Shown in pieces: positions 32,420 through 40,999 of a stretch of DNA of 64,000 nt. The notes under the pieces are model-generated. The model made no database searches and was not told where the DNA came from. It saw nothing but the letters and a program-made list of their open reading frames with translations. Source of the DNA: GCA-003244245 sp052390495 (GTDB lineage Bacteria > Actinomycetota > Actinomycetes > Mycobacteriales > Pseudonocardiaceae); contig JBQTGW010000037.1 of the NCBI GenBank assembly GCA_052390495.1, positions 25,188 to 89,187 of the forward strand. Reading direction: 5' to 3'. The position numbers and the translations under genes were made by a program. How positions within the stretch are numbered: the first letter of the stretch is position 1; each line of letters starts with the position of its first letter.

Positions 32420-33759
32420 CGGTCCGCTCCGCTTTCGGCGGATCTGGCCACGGTGACGGGAATGTCCTTGGCTGGTGCGGGCGCTACGACGGTGACCGGC
32501 AGGTGCCGGTGCCGGGTGAGCCAGGCCAGCGCCAGCGTGCCGGTGACTCCGGTCGCGGCCAGCGCGACCCACACCAGTGCGGGTACATTCCATGCCTGGC
32601 CCGCGTCCCACACCAGTCCGGTGGCCAGGTTGCCCACGGTGATGCCGATCCCGGACAGGGTGTTGTAGAAGCCGTAATGGGTGGCCACCCGACGCCCACC
32701 AGCCAGGGTGACGATAGTGTCCATCTCGAACGGGTAAGCCAGCACGGTGCCCAGGGTGAGCATGATCGTCGCTGCCAGCGTCGGGACCAGTGCCAGCACG
32801 GCCCGCGCGGGGGTGAGGGGTTCATCCTCGAGGCTCAGGTGCGCGGTGAGAATCAGGGGAACAAACGCCCCGCCCATCAACCCCAGTCCCACGGTGAGTG
32901 ATCGGCCAGGGCTCCACCGTTTCCTGGCCCAGGCGGTGAGCCGGACTTGCCCGAGGATCGCCACGATCGCCGAGGCGGCGAACAATGCGCTACTGCCGGC
33001 GTCCCCGCTGTCCTGGCCAAGCACATGGCTGGCTTGCAGCGGCAGCGCGAGATAGATCTGCGACGACAGCACGTAGGAGCTGATCATCGCCAGGGAGAAC
33101 AGCAGGAACGCCCGGTTGCCGATCACCATGCGCCAGTCGGCCAGCACACCCCCGAGGCCCACCGGCCGGTCACCGCTGTCCTCGGGGGCACGGGCAGGCA
33201 GCGACCGCAGTTGCATGATCGTCAACCCGGCGAATATCGCCGAGGCGACCAGGCAGACCACCCGGAAGTCGAGGGTGATCAGCGCCAGCCCGACCAGCGG
33301 GCCGATGAGGATGCCAGCCTGGTAGAAGACGTTGAACACCGCGAACGCCTCCACCCGGCGCCCACCGGCCTCCGCGGCGAGGTAGGCGCGCACGGCGGGG
33401 TTGAACAACGCCCCCGCCAGACCGGTCGCGACCGAGGCCACCAGCAGAGCCGGCAGCGTGTCCACGAAGCCGAGCAGGCCGAAACCCACCATGCGCAGCG
33501 CACACCCGGTGATGATCATGGGTTTGTACCCCAGCCGGTCGGCCAGCGTCCCGCCGAGCAGGAACAAACCCTGCTGGCTCAGCGTGCGTACCCCCAGCAC
33601 CAGGCCCACCGTCCACGCCGCCATGCCCAGTCCTCCGGACAGGTGGTTGGCCAGGTACGGCATGAGCAGGTAGAAGCCGAGGTTGATACCGAACTGGTTG
33701 ATCATCAGTAATCGCACACAGCCGTTGAAGGACCGGAACTGCCGCCACGTGCCGATCAC
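32416..33759 (-). CDS. MFS transporter
   Basis: 447 residues with 12 predicted membrane segments. The motif-A-like loop LLGGTLADRLGYKPMIITGC lies between segments 2 and 3, typical of drug/metabolite exporters. It is coupled by 4-base overlaps to a cysteine-synthase-like gene before it and a dehydratase fragment after it. The set looks like biosynthesis plus export (or immunity) for a small amino-acid-derived compound; this is inference from context. Confidence 0.85.
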   Translation of the reverse strand: MIGTWRQFRSFNGCVRLLMINQFGINLGFYLLMPYLANHLSGGLGMAAWTVGLVLGVRTLSQQGLFLLGGTLADRLGYKPMIITGCALRMVGFGLLGFVDTLPALLVASVATGLAGALFNPAVRAYLAAEAGGRRVEAFAVFNVFYQAGILIGPLVGLALITLDFRVVCLVASAIFAGLTIMQLRSLPARAPEDSGDRPVGLGGVLADWRMVIGNRAFLLFSLAMISSYVLSSQIYLALPLQASHVLGQDSGDAGSSALFAASAIVAILGQVRLTAWARKRWSPGRSLTVGLGLMGGAFVPLILTAHLSLEDEPLTPARAVLALVPTLAATIMLTLGTVLAYPFEMDTIVTLAGGRRVATHYGFYNTLSGIGITVGNLATGLVWDAGQAWNVPALVWVALAATGVTGTLALAWLTRHRHLPVTVVAPAPAKDIPVTVARSAESGADR

Positions 33760-34904
33760 CGCTGCGCCCCCAGGTACGCCAGGCGGGGGTCGGTCACCGG
33801 ATCGACGACGTGGCGGCAGCGGGTCCAGCGGGTGACCTCGTGGGCCGCCGGGTGCGTGATCTCATCGGGTTCGGCAGGCAGCCGCGTGGCGAGCAGCCCG
33901 TGGCGGTGGCAGTACTCGTCGTTGAACACGGTATCGAAGTAGCGTTGTGGCCCGTCGGGGAAGATCGCCGTGATCCTGATATCGGGATCCTCAGTGCGGG
34001 CCAGCCAGCCGGCTACCAGGGCGACGGCACCCACACTCCAGCCTCCGCTGGTGTAACAGGCGGCGGCGAGCCGACGGGCGGGGAGGACCGCCTCGTGCGG
34101 GGCGACCCAGTGCACCTCGTCGAAGGCGCCGTAGTCGATGTTGCCCGGATAGATGCTGGAGCCCAGGCCGCGCATCAACCGTGGCCGGGCGGGTTGGCCG
34201 AAGATGGTGGAGCCGACGGTGTCGACCCCCACCAGACGCAGCTGCGGGAAGTACTCCCGCAGGATGCGGCTCACCCCGGCCGAGTGCCCGCCGGTGCCTA
34301 CCGAGCACACCAACACGTCGATCCGTCCGAGCTGGGCCACCAGCTCCAACGCGAGCGGCGCGTAGCCCTCGACGTTGTCGGGGTTGTAGTACTGGTCCGG
34401 GCAGAACGAGCCGGGGTCGTCAGCCAGCAGCTCACCGGCCCGCTGGCGGCGGGCTTCCTGCCACCCGCCGGTGGGATGCGGCTGCTGCACGACCTCGATT
34501 CGAGTGCCGTGGGCGGTCAGCAGTCGGTGCATGATCGGTTCGAGGCCGGGATCGGTGATCAGCGTCACCGGATGGCCGTAGGCGATACCGGCCAGCGCCA
34601 AGCCGAGCCCGAACGTGCCGCTGGTTGATTCGACGATGGTTGCGCCAGGTTCAAGCTCACCGCGGCGGCGGGCGCACTCGACCATGTGCAGCGCCGGGCG
34701 GTCCTTTATTCCACCTGGGTTGTGCCCCTCCAGCTTGGCCCAGAATCCGCGCCCGGCGGGAGCCAGTGGATGGTCAATCCAGACTACGGGGGTGTTGCCT
34801 ACCGTCGAGGCGACTGTGCCGCAGCGGGGTGCCGCGGCGATGACACGGGCTGGCGGAAGAAGGGTTGGCGGGAGGTGAGGAACGTGCGGAAGCAGTGTTG
34901 TCAT
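33756..34904 (-). CDS. PLP-dependent cysteine synthase-family enzyme
   Basis: 382 residues. Fold-type II PLP enzyme motifs are visible: the Schiff-base lysine in GHNPGGIKDRPALHMVE (about residue 67), the substrate loop ESTSGTFGLGLALAG, and the phosphate-binding SVGTGGHSAGVSRIL. Cysteine synthases have NPGGSVKDR; here the Ser-Val is a single Ile. It could be a cysteine synthase, cystathionine beta-synthase or 2,3-diaminopropionate-type synthase; the product cannot be read. It is first in an operon with an MFS transporter. The ATG at 34904 has AGGAAAG upstream. Confidence 0.8.
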   Translation of the reverse strand: MTTLLPHVPHLPPTLLPPARVIAAAPRCGTVASTVGNTPVVWIDHPLAPAGRGFWAKLEGHNPGGIKDRPALHMVECARRRGELEPGATIVESTSGTFGLGLALAGIAYGHPVTLITDPGLEPIMHRLLTAHGTRIEVVQQPHPTGGWQEARRQRAGELLADDPGSFCPDQYYNPDNVEGYAPLALELVAQLGRIDVLVCSVGTGGHSAGVSRILREYFPQLRLVGVDTVGSTIFGQPARPRLMRGLGSSIYPGNIDYGAFDEVHWVAPHEAVLPARRLAAACYTSGGWSVGAVALVAGWLARTEDPDIRITAIFPDGPQRYFDTVFNDEYCHRHGLLATRLPAEPDEITHPAAHEVTRWTRCRHVVDPVTDPRLAYLGAQR

Positions 34905-34962
34905 GAACCTGTCTTTCCTGATCAGAGTCTTCAGTGGTCGGCAGGCGCAGCGGAACCCACAC

Positions 34963-34981
34963 CCCCTGACCGCGTCAGGGG
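34963..34981. promoter_or_regulatory. Inverted repeat upstream of the PLP enzyme/MFS operon
   Basis: CCCCTGAC and GTCAGGGG form a perfect 8-bp repeat around CGC, about 60 bases upstream of the 34904 start. No T-run follows on the minus strand. Either a repressor operator or a leader hairpin. Confidence 0.45.
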
Positions 34982-35026
34982 CGGCGGACGCCCAACAGGC
35001 GTGGGTGAGCGGCTGCGCGGACCCGA

Positions 35027-35458
35027 TCAGATTCGGGCGACACCAACAGAGATCAGCAAGTCACGCCCGGCCCGTGGTTCGCCGGGAGCTCCTTGGGAGC
35101 GTGGACTTAATGAGCCCACCTGAGGATCGACGATGGCGGGTGGTTGCACGGCCAGGACAGCGGGTAACGCGAATACCCCAGCTGCCTGCGGATGGCTCTG
35201 GCGAGGGACCGCGAGGCATGTCTCGCTGGCCGGGTCGTCATGGCGCTGGTGATCACAGTCGTCGCTCGGGGCGCTGGGGGACAGCCCGTGGTCGCCGTCC
35301 GTCGTGGTCGCAGCGGACTGATGCGGGTGGGATTGCCCCTGGTCCGCCCCGAGCGAGCAAGAGACGAGGTGCACTGCGAGGAAGGCGAGCAGAACGGGGA
35401 AGCCGATCAGCCAACGCAGTGCCCGCCCGTGACGGTCGGTCCCCCCGCTGCGTCTCAC
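35027..35458 (-). CDS. Membrane-anchored His-rich protein of unknown function
   Basis: About 143 residues if started at GTG 35458; the frame is open to 35545, which would overlap the divergent gene. One hydrophobic N-terminal segment (LRWLIGFPVLLAFLAVHLVS) is followed by a His/Asp/Ser-rich region (SHPHQSAATTTDGDHGLS, DDCDHQRHDD). The pattern resembles small metal-associated proteins near copper genes. No family identified; the start is uncertain. Confidence 0.5.
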   Translation of the reverse strand: MRRSGGTDRHGRALRWLIGFPVLLAFLAVHLVSCSLGADQGQSHPHQSAATTTDGDHGLSPSAPSDDCDHQRHDDPASETCLAVPRQSHPQAAGVFALPAVLAVQPPAIVDPQVGSLSPRSQGAPGEPRAGRDLLISVGVARI

Positions 35459-35576
35459 GGACCGGACAGTAGCGCAAGCACCCGGGTGAACCGGGAGTCG
35501 CACGACCGTGGGATTCCCGGTCACGGGGTCGCTGTCTGGTGACATGTGCAGTCGGCGGAACCCGTACGGTGGGGAC

Positions 35577-36008
35577 GTGCGATGGACGTCGCGGTCCTGG
35601 TTGTGGGGTCTGCTTGCCGTGCTGCTGTTCGGGCTGGTGCTGATGCATCACGCTCCGAGCCACGGTGGGCACTATCCCGAACTGGCCGCGGTCACCGCCC
35701 CGGCCATCGGGTCGGGCATGGCAATGACCGATAACCACGCAGCGCAGTGCCCATGCCCCGCTGCGGGTCACGATGCCTCGCTTCCTGGCGGTGGGGGTGA
35801 ATCAGGTACCACCGCGTTGCTGCATTTGTGCTTGGCGGTCCTCGCCGCGCTCGGCGGCATGCTGGCCGCAGGACTCATGCTGTGCGGGTTCCTCTCCCAC
35901 GCTGGCGGAAACGCCGGTTCCGCTGGGCGGCGAATCGGCTTGGAGTACCTGCGGCCGCCCGTTCCGGTTTCCCGCCGTCTTGCCGCCCTGTGCGTGCTCC
36001 GGCTGTGA
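35577..36008 (+). CDS. DUF6153 family protein
   Basis: About 143 residues from GTG 35577; longer starts (ATG 35544, GTG 35508) are open. A first membrane segment (LWGLLAVLLFGLVLMHHAP) is followed by a His-rich stretch, Cys pair CPCPAAGH, and a second segment (LLHLCLAVLAALGGMLAAG). This fits DUF6153, small membrane proteins found beside DUF305 and copper genes in actinobacteria. It probably takes part in metal handling outside the membrane. Divergent from the gene at 35458. Confidence 0.65.
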   Translation: MRWTSRSWLWGLLAVLLFGLVLMHHAPSHGGHYPELAAVTAPAIGSGMAMTDNHAAQCPCPAAGHDASLPGGGGESGTTALLHLCLAVLAALGGMLAAGLMLCGFLSHAGGNAGSAGRRIGLEYLRPPVPVSRRLAALCVLRL

Positions 36009-36111
36009 CGGGCCGGCGTGGTGTTGCAAGCCCCCGGGCTCGCACATCACGCCGTGCCACCGCACAGCCGAGATCACGAGTGCCCTTCGGGGTTTCATGC
36101 AGGGAGAGATT

Positions 36112-36720
36112 ATGCGCGTACGCGCACTTACCGGGATGCTCGCCACGGCCGCCGCAACGCTGGTGCTGGCCGGTTGCGGCGGGAACACCACAGGCACCAC
36201 GTCCCCAGGCGGCCCGCAGCCGCCGAGTTCGGTGCCGCAGCAGGTCCAAGATCACAACCAGGCCGACATCAGCTTCGCCCAGGAGATGATCCCGCACCAT
36301 GCCCAGGCGATCCAGATGGCGCAGCTGGCCCCGGACCGGGCCCAGTCACCCCAGGTCAAGGACCTCGCCAGCCGGATCGAACAGGCCCAGGGCCCAGAGA
36401 TCGAGACCATGACGGGCTGGCTGCGGGCCTGGAATGCCGAGGTTCCACCCACCGGAGAGTCCGGCGGTGCCCACGGCGGCGGGATGGGCACTGGCGGGAT
36501 GGATCACCAGCAGATGCAGCAGCTCGGACAGGCCACCGGCGTTGAGTTCGACCGGCTGTTCCTGCAAATGATGATCAAGCATCACGAGGGGGCCGTCGAG
36601 ACGGCCCGGACCGAGCTCGAGAACGGCCAGAACCCCGAGGCCAAGCAGCTCGCCCAGCAGATCATCGACACCCAGCAAGCTGAGATCGAAGAGATGCAAG
36701 CCCTGCTTCCACAGGGCTGA
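36112..36720 (+). CDS. DUF305 lipoprotein
   Basis: 202 residues from ATG 36112 (AGGGAGAG upstream). The signal peptide with lipobox LVLAGCG predicts a lipoprotein. Two copies of the DUF305 motif are present: SFAQEMIPHHAQAIQMAQLA and FLQMMIKHHEGAVETARTEL, each with the M-I-x-H-H signature, and a Met/Gly/His-rich linker (HGGGMGTGGMDHQQMQQ). DUF305 proteins bind metals, commonly copper, and lie in copper-resistance clusters. Confidence 0.88.
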   Translation: MRVRALTGMLATAAATLVLAGCGGNTTGTTSPGGPQPPSSVPQQVQDHNQADISFAQEMIPHHAQAIQMAQLAPDRAQSPQVKDLASRIEQAQGPEIETMTGWLRAWNAEVPPTGESGGAHGGGMGTGGMDHQQMQQLGQATGVEFDRLFLQMMIKHHEGAVETARTELENGQNPEAKQLAQQIIDTQQAEIEEMQALLPQG

Positions 36721-36789
36721 CAGTCCTGCGCTGCCGCTCGCGTACCACCCTGTTGGGTGGGCGAGCGGCAGCGGAGGTCTCCGGCCGCG

Positions 36790-37485
36790 GTGGATCGTTT
36801 CGACGAAATGGATGGTGACGGGATTGTGAATAACCAGGGCGACGTAGCGAATAACCAGGGCGACGTCGCGCGGCTGCGTAGGCGTTGGGAGCGCTACGCG
36901 CCACGCTACGACCGCGACATGGGCTTTTTCGAGCGGCTGCAGTTCGGCGGTGGCCGCGCGTGGGTGTGCTCGCAGGCCAGCGGCGATGTGCTGGAGGTAG
37001 CCATCGGCACCGGCCGCAATCTGGCGTTCTACCCAGCAGAGGTGCGGCTGACCGGGATCGACTTCAGCCCGGCCATGTTGGGCATCGCCCGCAAACGCGC
37101 CACCGAGCTGGGACGCGAGGTGGACCTGCGGGAAGGTGATGCGCAGGCGTTGGAGTTCCCTGACGCCTCGTTCGACACGGTGGTGTGCACGCTGGCGCTG
37201 TGTGGCGTGCCTGATCATCGGGCGGTGATCGCCGAGATGCACCGGGTGCTGCGCCCCGGCGGGAAGCTGCTGTTGCTCGACCACATCGGCAGCCACCACC
37301 GGCTGATCCGCCTCGGACAGCAGCTGCTGGAAAAGCTGACTGTACGCCTGCTCGGCGACTACCAGACCCGACGGCCGCTTCCGTTGGTGGAGCAAGCTGG
37401 ATTCGTGATCCAGCGCCAGGAAAGGCTCAAGGCAGGCACCGTGGAACGGCTCACCGCGATCAAGCCGAGTGAATCGAGCGGTTAG
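36790..37485 (+). CDS. Class I SAM-dependent methyltransferase
   Basis: 231 residues from GTG 36790 (GGAGG 13 bases upstream); ATG 36808 is also possible and the frame is open to 36757. SAM motifs are VLEVAIGTGRNLAFYPAEVR, LTGIDFSPAMLGIARKRA and DTVVCTLALCGVPDH, typical of UbiE/phospholipid-type methyltransferases. The N-terminus has an exact 21-bp tandem duplication (NNQGDVA twice, 36829-36870). The substrate is unknown. The neighbours are copper- and metal-related genes. Confidence 0.8.
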   Translation: MDRFDEMDGDGIVNNQGDVANNQGDVARLRRRWERYAPRYDRDMGFFERLQFGGGRAWVCSQASGDVLEVAIGTGRNLAFYPAEVRLTGIDFSPAMLGIARKRATELGREVDLREGDAQALEFPDASFDTVVCTLALCGVPDHRAVIAEMHRVLRPGGKLLLLDHIGSHHRLIRLGQQLLEKLTVRLLGDYQTRRPLPLVEQAGFVIQRQERLKAGTVERLTAIKPSESSG

Positions 37486-37844
37486 CAGCCCGACGTCTCG
37501 ATGGCTTCTACTCTGGGTTGCCGACGCCCTCCATCCGGAGCCTCTTGCTGCCGCCGGGTGTCATCAACCAGCCGCTCACCGTGGACGATCCGCAACCCGG
37601 TCGCTCACGACCCTAGGGCCGTCCGCACCGTCACAGACGATGCGCTGCTCGGCTCCTGACGACGCTCTCAATGGTGCACCGTCGCCTGGACAACGCCCGC
37701 CGCACCTGGCTCACTGACGCTGATCCGATCGCCCGGAATCCCGTGCTCATCCTGGACCGGCGGGCCAAGAGGCGTGTGTGGGAGCTGGACAGCCTGTAAT
37801 CGGTTCGGTATCGGCAAGATCCACTACGTGTAGACACCCGCTGG
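37486..37844. other. Gap without an identifiable gene
   Basis: No intact gene. A coding-like tail on the plus strand (37653-37799) reads LLTTLSMVHRRLDNARRTWL and NPVLILDRRAKRRVWELDSL before a TAA. It may be the C-terminus of a lost gene, but I cannot assign a family. Confidence 0.35.
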
Positions 37845-38105
37845 TCACGCAGGCAGTGTGCTGCGCTGTATCAGGGCCTCGTAGTCGTCGAAAGTCCCAG
37901 GGAGAAGTCGCAGATGCACGATCGTGCCCGCAGGCTTCTGGACGAGGTTGACCACCTCGGCGACCGCCGGCGCGTCCGCGTCGCCCGCGACCACGATCGC
38001 GCCGGGCACGACGATCGCGGGGTTGCGAGCCTCGTCGAGGAAGGTCCAGACGAGACCGGTGTCGTCCTCGTCATTGAGGTCGGCGGCGATATCAACGACG
38101 ATCAC
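37845..38105 (-). CDS. Conserved hypothetical protein, second gene of a two-gene cassette
   Basis: 86 residues from GTG 38105, with GAGGAGGAGAT directly upstream. Compact acidic protein: VDIAADLNDEDDTGLVWTFL, GAIVVAGDADAPAVAEVVNL, GTIVHLRLLPGTFDDYEALI. From memory, homologues are widespread in actinobacteria and follow the gene represented at 38092-38503. The start overlaps the end of that gene. No named domain; possibly a small beta-rich partner protein. Confidence 0.7.
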   Translation of the reverse strand: MIVVDIAADLNDEDDTGLVWTFLDEARNPAIVVPGAIVVAGDADAPAVAEVVNLVQKPAGTIVHLRLLPGTFDDYEALIQRSTLPA

Positions 38106-38503
38106 GATCTCCTCCTCTCTGTCCTCTCGCGGGGAGCGTGCGATAGCGATTCTCCCGTGCTTGACCGAGACAGGCAAGCAGGCGCCGGAGTTCGCTCTCT
38201 CCGTCGGAAGCGATCACCGCTGTGTAGTGCGGCCGGTGCCCCGTGGGTAACAGGGGCACGCCATCAAGGCACCATGCCCGTGCTGTCCTCCGTGCGTGCA
38301 TCTGCAGCTTGAGTACCGTGTCCGGGCCTCCTCGTAGCACAAAAGCCGCGTCGGGCGGCGGCGGCTCGGCACGTAGGTGTCCACGCAATTCCTCCCGCTT
38401 CTGGTCCACGACGAGGATGCTCGCAGCACGGTACGACAGTCTCGGTAGGCGAGGCGCACACTGGGAGGCCGCGCTGCGGCCATCCGGTGATCGTGACTGG
38501 CAC
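38092..38503 (-). pseudogene. Conserved hypothetical protein, first gene of the cassette (frameshift and internal deletion)
   Basis: A start-like GTG at 38503 reads VPVTITG and then loses frame through a ~13-base insertion, compared with the fragment at 44857-44911. The main frame continues as LPRLSYRAASILVVDQKREE, AFVLRGGPDTVLKLQMHARR and AWCLDGVPLL, jumps directly to PTGHRPHYTAVIASDGESEL, and ends near ARENRYR. From memory, a full homologue has about 60 more residues at that junction. It belongs with the gene at 37845. An in-frame start at 38517 would rescue the N-terminus only with different residues. Confidence 0.6.
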
Positions 38504-38532
38504 CCAGCGCCGGTCATCGGGACGTGTCAGGA

Positions 38533-38760
38533 TCACCGGTGCCTACGCCGGGTCGCCCACGCGGCCAGCGCAGTGACGATGAGAGCGGTCAGCGTGCCTG
38601 CGATGACAGAGGGGTTGCCCAGCAAGGTCGCGATCGCGGCGAGTCCGCCGCCGAGGATGATCAGCTTGGCTGAACAGCATGCCAGCATCGCAAGCGCGAC
38701 ACCGATCCCCGCACCGATGGTAGAGCGGGAGCCGTCTGGCGTCGGCGGGCCGACGCTCAT
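38533..38760 (-). CDS. Small two-segment membrane protein with Cys pair, mercury cluster
   Basis: 75 residues with two membrane segments (about 18-40, 44-66) and a Cys-Cys pair in the first (ALAMLACCSAKLIILGGGLA). Vicinal cysteines in a membrane helix are the hallmark of mercuric-ion transporters such as MerT/MerC. The gene overlaps the ArsR-type regulator by 4 bases (ATGA), and merA is divergent, so a role in mercury uptake is likely. It is shorter than MerT (116 residues). Confidence 0.6.
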   Translation of the reverse strand: MSVGPPTPDGSRSTIGAGIGVALAMLACCSAKLIILGGGLAAIATLLGNPSVIAGTLTALIVTALAAWATRRRHR

Positions 38761-39140
38761 AGGGTCGCCGTGGTGGATTGTTCAGCGTCGATGCGCTCGC
38801 ACGCGCTCACCGCAGCGCAATTGTCGGCGACCAGCGAGCGGGCTAGGACGACCAGATCGGCGACACGGGGGTCGGTCACCTGGTAATAGCACCAGCGGCC
38901 GTCGCGGCGGGCTTGGATGTAGCCGCAGTCGGCAAGGCAGGCCAGGTGGACCGAGACTCGTCCCTGGGAGAGTCCAGCGTGGCTGACGCAGTCGCTGACG
39001 GTGCGCTCGCCGTCGAGTAGGAACTCCACCAGCCGCAGCCGCGTCGGGTCACCTAAGGCTCGGAAGAACTTCGCCACGACGTCGGCCTCGCTGCGGCCGC
39101 CTAACAGTACCGGGGCGGGTGAGGAGTTCGGGGGTGCCAT
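38757..39140 (-). CDS. ArsR/SmtB-family metal-responsive repressor (probable MerR)
   Basis: 127 residues from ATG 39140 (GGAGGGC upstream); the frame is open to 39170, but that would start inside the operator. Winged-helix HTH: FFRALGDPTRLRLVEFLLDG, SDCVSHAGLSQGRVSVHLAC, RDGRWCYYQVTDP. Cysteines at DCVSHAG, HLACLADCGY and a C-terminal NCAAVSACERI resemble those of the CmtR and actinobacterial MerR groups. In Streptomyces the mer operon is controlled by an ArsR-family MerR, and merA is divergent here. Confidence 0.85.
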   Translation of the reverse strand: MAPPNSSPAPVLLGGRSEADVVAKFFRALGDPTRLRLVEFLLDGERTVSDCVSHAGLSQGRVSVHLACLADCGYIQARRDGRWCYYQVTDPRVADLVVLARSLVADNCAAVSACERIDAEQSTTATL

Positions 39141-39155
39141 GGGTGCCCTCCAACA

Positions 39156-39173
39156 CATTTGCCTAGGCAAATG
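39156..39173. promoter_or_regulatory. Operator for the mercury genes
   Basis: CATTTGCCTAGGCAAATG is a perfect 18-bp palindrome between the divergent repressor and merA genes, 16 bases before the repressor start. This is the expected form of an ArsR-family operator. Confidence 0.75.
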
Positions 39174-39244
39174 CTACAGTCTCCGTGATGTATTCGTTAA
39201 AGCAGATATGATCAGTTACTGGCGCTGGTCTTGGGAGCGGTGAG

Positions 39245-40660
39245 ATGGGCGTCGACCTGGCGATCGTGGGTTCGGGAAGCGCAGCGTTCGCGGCCGCGAT
39301 TGCGGCGCGCCGCAAGGGCCGGTCGGTGGTGATGGTGGAGCGCGGTGTCGTGGGTGGGACGTGTGTGAACACCGGCTGTGTGCCCTCGAAGTCGCTGCTG
39401 GCCGCGGCGGAGGCTCGGCATGTCGCGGTGTCGGCCGACCGGTTTCCCGGCATCCGCACTATTGCCGACCAGGTCGTCTTGGCCGAGGTGATCGCCGGCA
39501 AGACCGCGCTCGTGCAGGAGATGCGGGTACAGAAGTATGTCGATCTGGCCGTCAAGTACGGCTGGGAGATCCTGGCCGGCCAGGCCCGGTTCGTTGCCGG
39601 GCCTGGCCTCTGGGTGGAGTTGACCGGCGGCGGGAGGCACCGGGTAGACGCCGAGCACTACCTGATAGCCACTGGATCGGCGCCGTGGGTGCCCGCGATC
39701 GAGGGCCTCGATCAGATCGAGTACCTCACCTCCGCGACTGCCATGGAATTGGCGGAGCTTCCGAGGTCGCTGTTGGTCGTCGGGGGCAACTCCATCGGGT
39801 TGGAGCTGGGACAACTGTTCGCCCGGCTTGGGGCCGAGGTGACCGTGGTGGAGATACTGAGGCAGGTGGCGCCCGGCGAGGAACCGGAGGTCTCCGCGGC
39901 GATTGAGCACGCACTCACCGACGAGGGCATCACTGTACACACCGGGGCCGAGGTGCTCTGGGTGCGCCGCGAGCAGGGGCAGGCCGTCGCCGTGGTCGCC
40001 GATCGGCTGGGGCGACGACGTGAGATTCGCGCCGATCGTGTGCTGGTGGCCACCGGCCGGCGTCCGGTTACCGATGGATTGGGATTAGAGCAGGTGGGGG
40101 TGAAAGTCGGTGATTGCGGGCAGGTCGTGGTCGATAAGCATCTGCGTACCAGCCATCGGCGGGTGTGGGCGGCTGGGGACGTCACCGGGGATCCGCAGTT
40201 CGTCTACGTCGCCGGAGCCCATGGTGCCCTGGCGGTTGACAACGTCTTCGACGAGGCGGGGCGGATGCAGGACTACCGCTGTCTGCCCCGGGTGACCTTT
40301 ACCGGACCGTCTATCGCGGCAGTCGGCCTGACCGAGGAGCAGGCACGACAGCAGGGCCTGGACTGTGAGTGCCGGGTGCTGCGGTTGGAGCACGTGCCGC
40401 GCGCGGTCGTCAATCGCGACACCCATGGCCTGATCAAGCTGGTCGCCGAGCGCGGCACCGGGCGGCTGGTGGGTGCACACATGGTGGCTCATGGCGCCGG
40501 TGAGGTGATCACGACCGCGGTCTACGCCCTACGCCAGCAGCTGACGGTCGGCGAGATGGCCGAGCTGTGGTGCCCCTATCTGACCATGACCGAAGGCCTC
40601 AAACTCGCTGCCCAGGCCTTCACTCGCGACGTGACCACGTTGTCGTGCTGCGCCTCCTAG
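39245..40660 (+). CDS. merA: Mercuric reductase
   Basis: 471 residues. It reduces Hg(II) to Hg(0) with NADPH using FAD, in the cytoplasm. Visible parts are the FAD site GVDLAIVGSGSAAFAAAIAA, the redox-active pair C40/C45 (GGTCVNTGCVPSKSL), the NADPH site LLVVGGNSIGLELGQL, and the C-terminal dimer domain ending in the mercury-delivering pair C468-C469 (LSCCAS). It lacks the N-terminal heavy-metal-associated domain of some MerA proteins, as do other actinobacterial forms. No merB follows. GTG/ATG start at 39245 near GGGAGCGG. Confidence 0.93.
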   Translation: MGVDLAIVGSGSAAFAAAIAARRKGRSVVMVERGVVGGTCVNTGCVPSKSLLAAAEARHVAVSADRFPGIRTIADQVVLAEVIAGKTALVQEMRVQKYVDLAVKYGWEILAGQARFVAGPGLWVELTGGGRHRVDAEHYLIATGSAPWVPAIEGLDQIEYLTSATAMELAELPRSLLVVGGNSIGLELGQLFARLGAEVTVVEILRQVAPGEEPEVSAAIEHALTDEGITVHTGAEVLWVRREQGQAVAVVADRLGRRREIRADRVLVATGRRPVTDGLGLEQVGVKVGDCGQVVVDKHLRTSHRRVWAAGDVTGDPQFVYVAGAHGALAVDNVFDEAGRMQDYRCLPRVTFTGPSIAAVGLTEEQARQQGLDCECRVLRLEHVPRAVVNRDTHGLIKLVAERGTGRLVGAHMVAHGAGEVITTAVYALRQQLTVGEMAELWCPYLTMTEGLKLAAQAFTRDVTTLSCCAS

Positions 40661-40752
40661 AGCGTCGGTCAGGTAGTTCGGGGCCGTGTTGTGGTAGCTC
40701 TTCTTGATCAGCAGGTGTGGTACCTGCTCGGATCAGAAGGGGTTGCTGCTCG

Positions 40753-40878
40753 ATGCGTCCTGGGATGTGGAGCCCGCCGGTGGAGCCCTCAGCGGCGGAG
40801 CAGAGGGTGATCAAGGCGGTGCGGCGGGCGAAGTTGTTCGTGTTCCTGCGTCGGCATCGCCACGAGCTACGCAGTCTC
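40753..40878 (+). mobile_element. IS1182-type transposase N-terminal fragment
   Basis: From ATG 40753: MRPGMWSPPVEPSAAEQRVI, then KAVRRAKLFVFLRRHRHEL, the start of an IS1182-family transposase. After HEL the sequence is unrelated. 40661-40752 upstream contains short inverted segments (GATCAGCAGGTGTGGTACCTGCTC) that may be part of the element's end. A second fragment of the same transposase is at 43447-43575. Confidence 0.7.
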
Positions 40879-40896
40879 CAGGAGTCTGCCAACAAA

Positions 40897-40927
40897 ATTA
40901 GAGACGGCCCCCGTAGCCGGGGGCCGT
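40897..40927 (-). terminator. Terminator after the second DUF397 gene
   Basis: ACGGCCCCCG and CGGGGGCCGT form a perfect 10-bp stem with a TAGC loop. On the minus strand it is followed by CTCTAATTTTG, a reasonable T-run, 70 bases after the DUF397 stop. Confidence 0.8.
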
Positions 40928-40999
40928 CGGGCCAGGTCTACTCACTCTGGCGGGGTGTCATCAGTTGTGCCTGCCTGCGCTGGCCTGTGTTGCGGAGGA

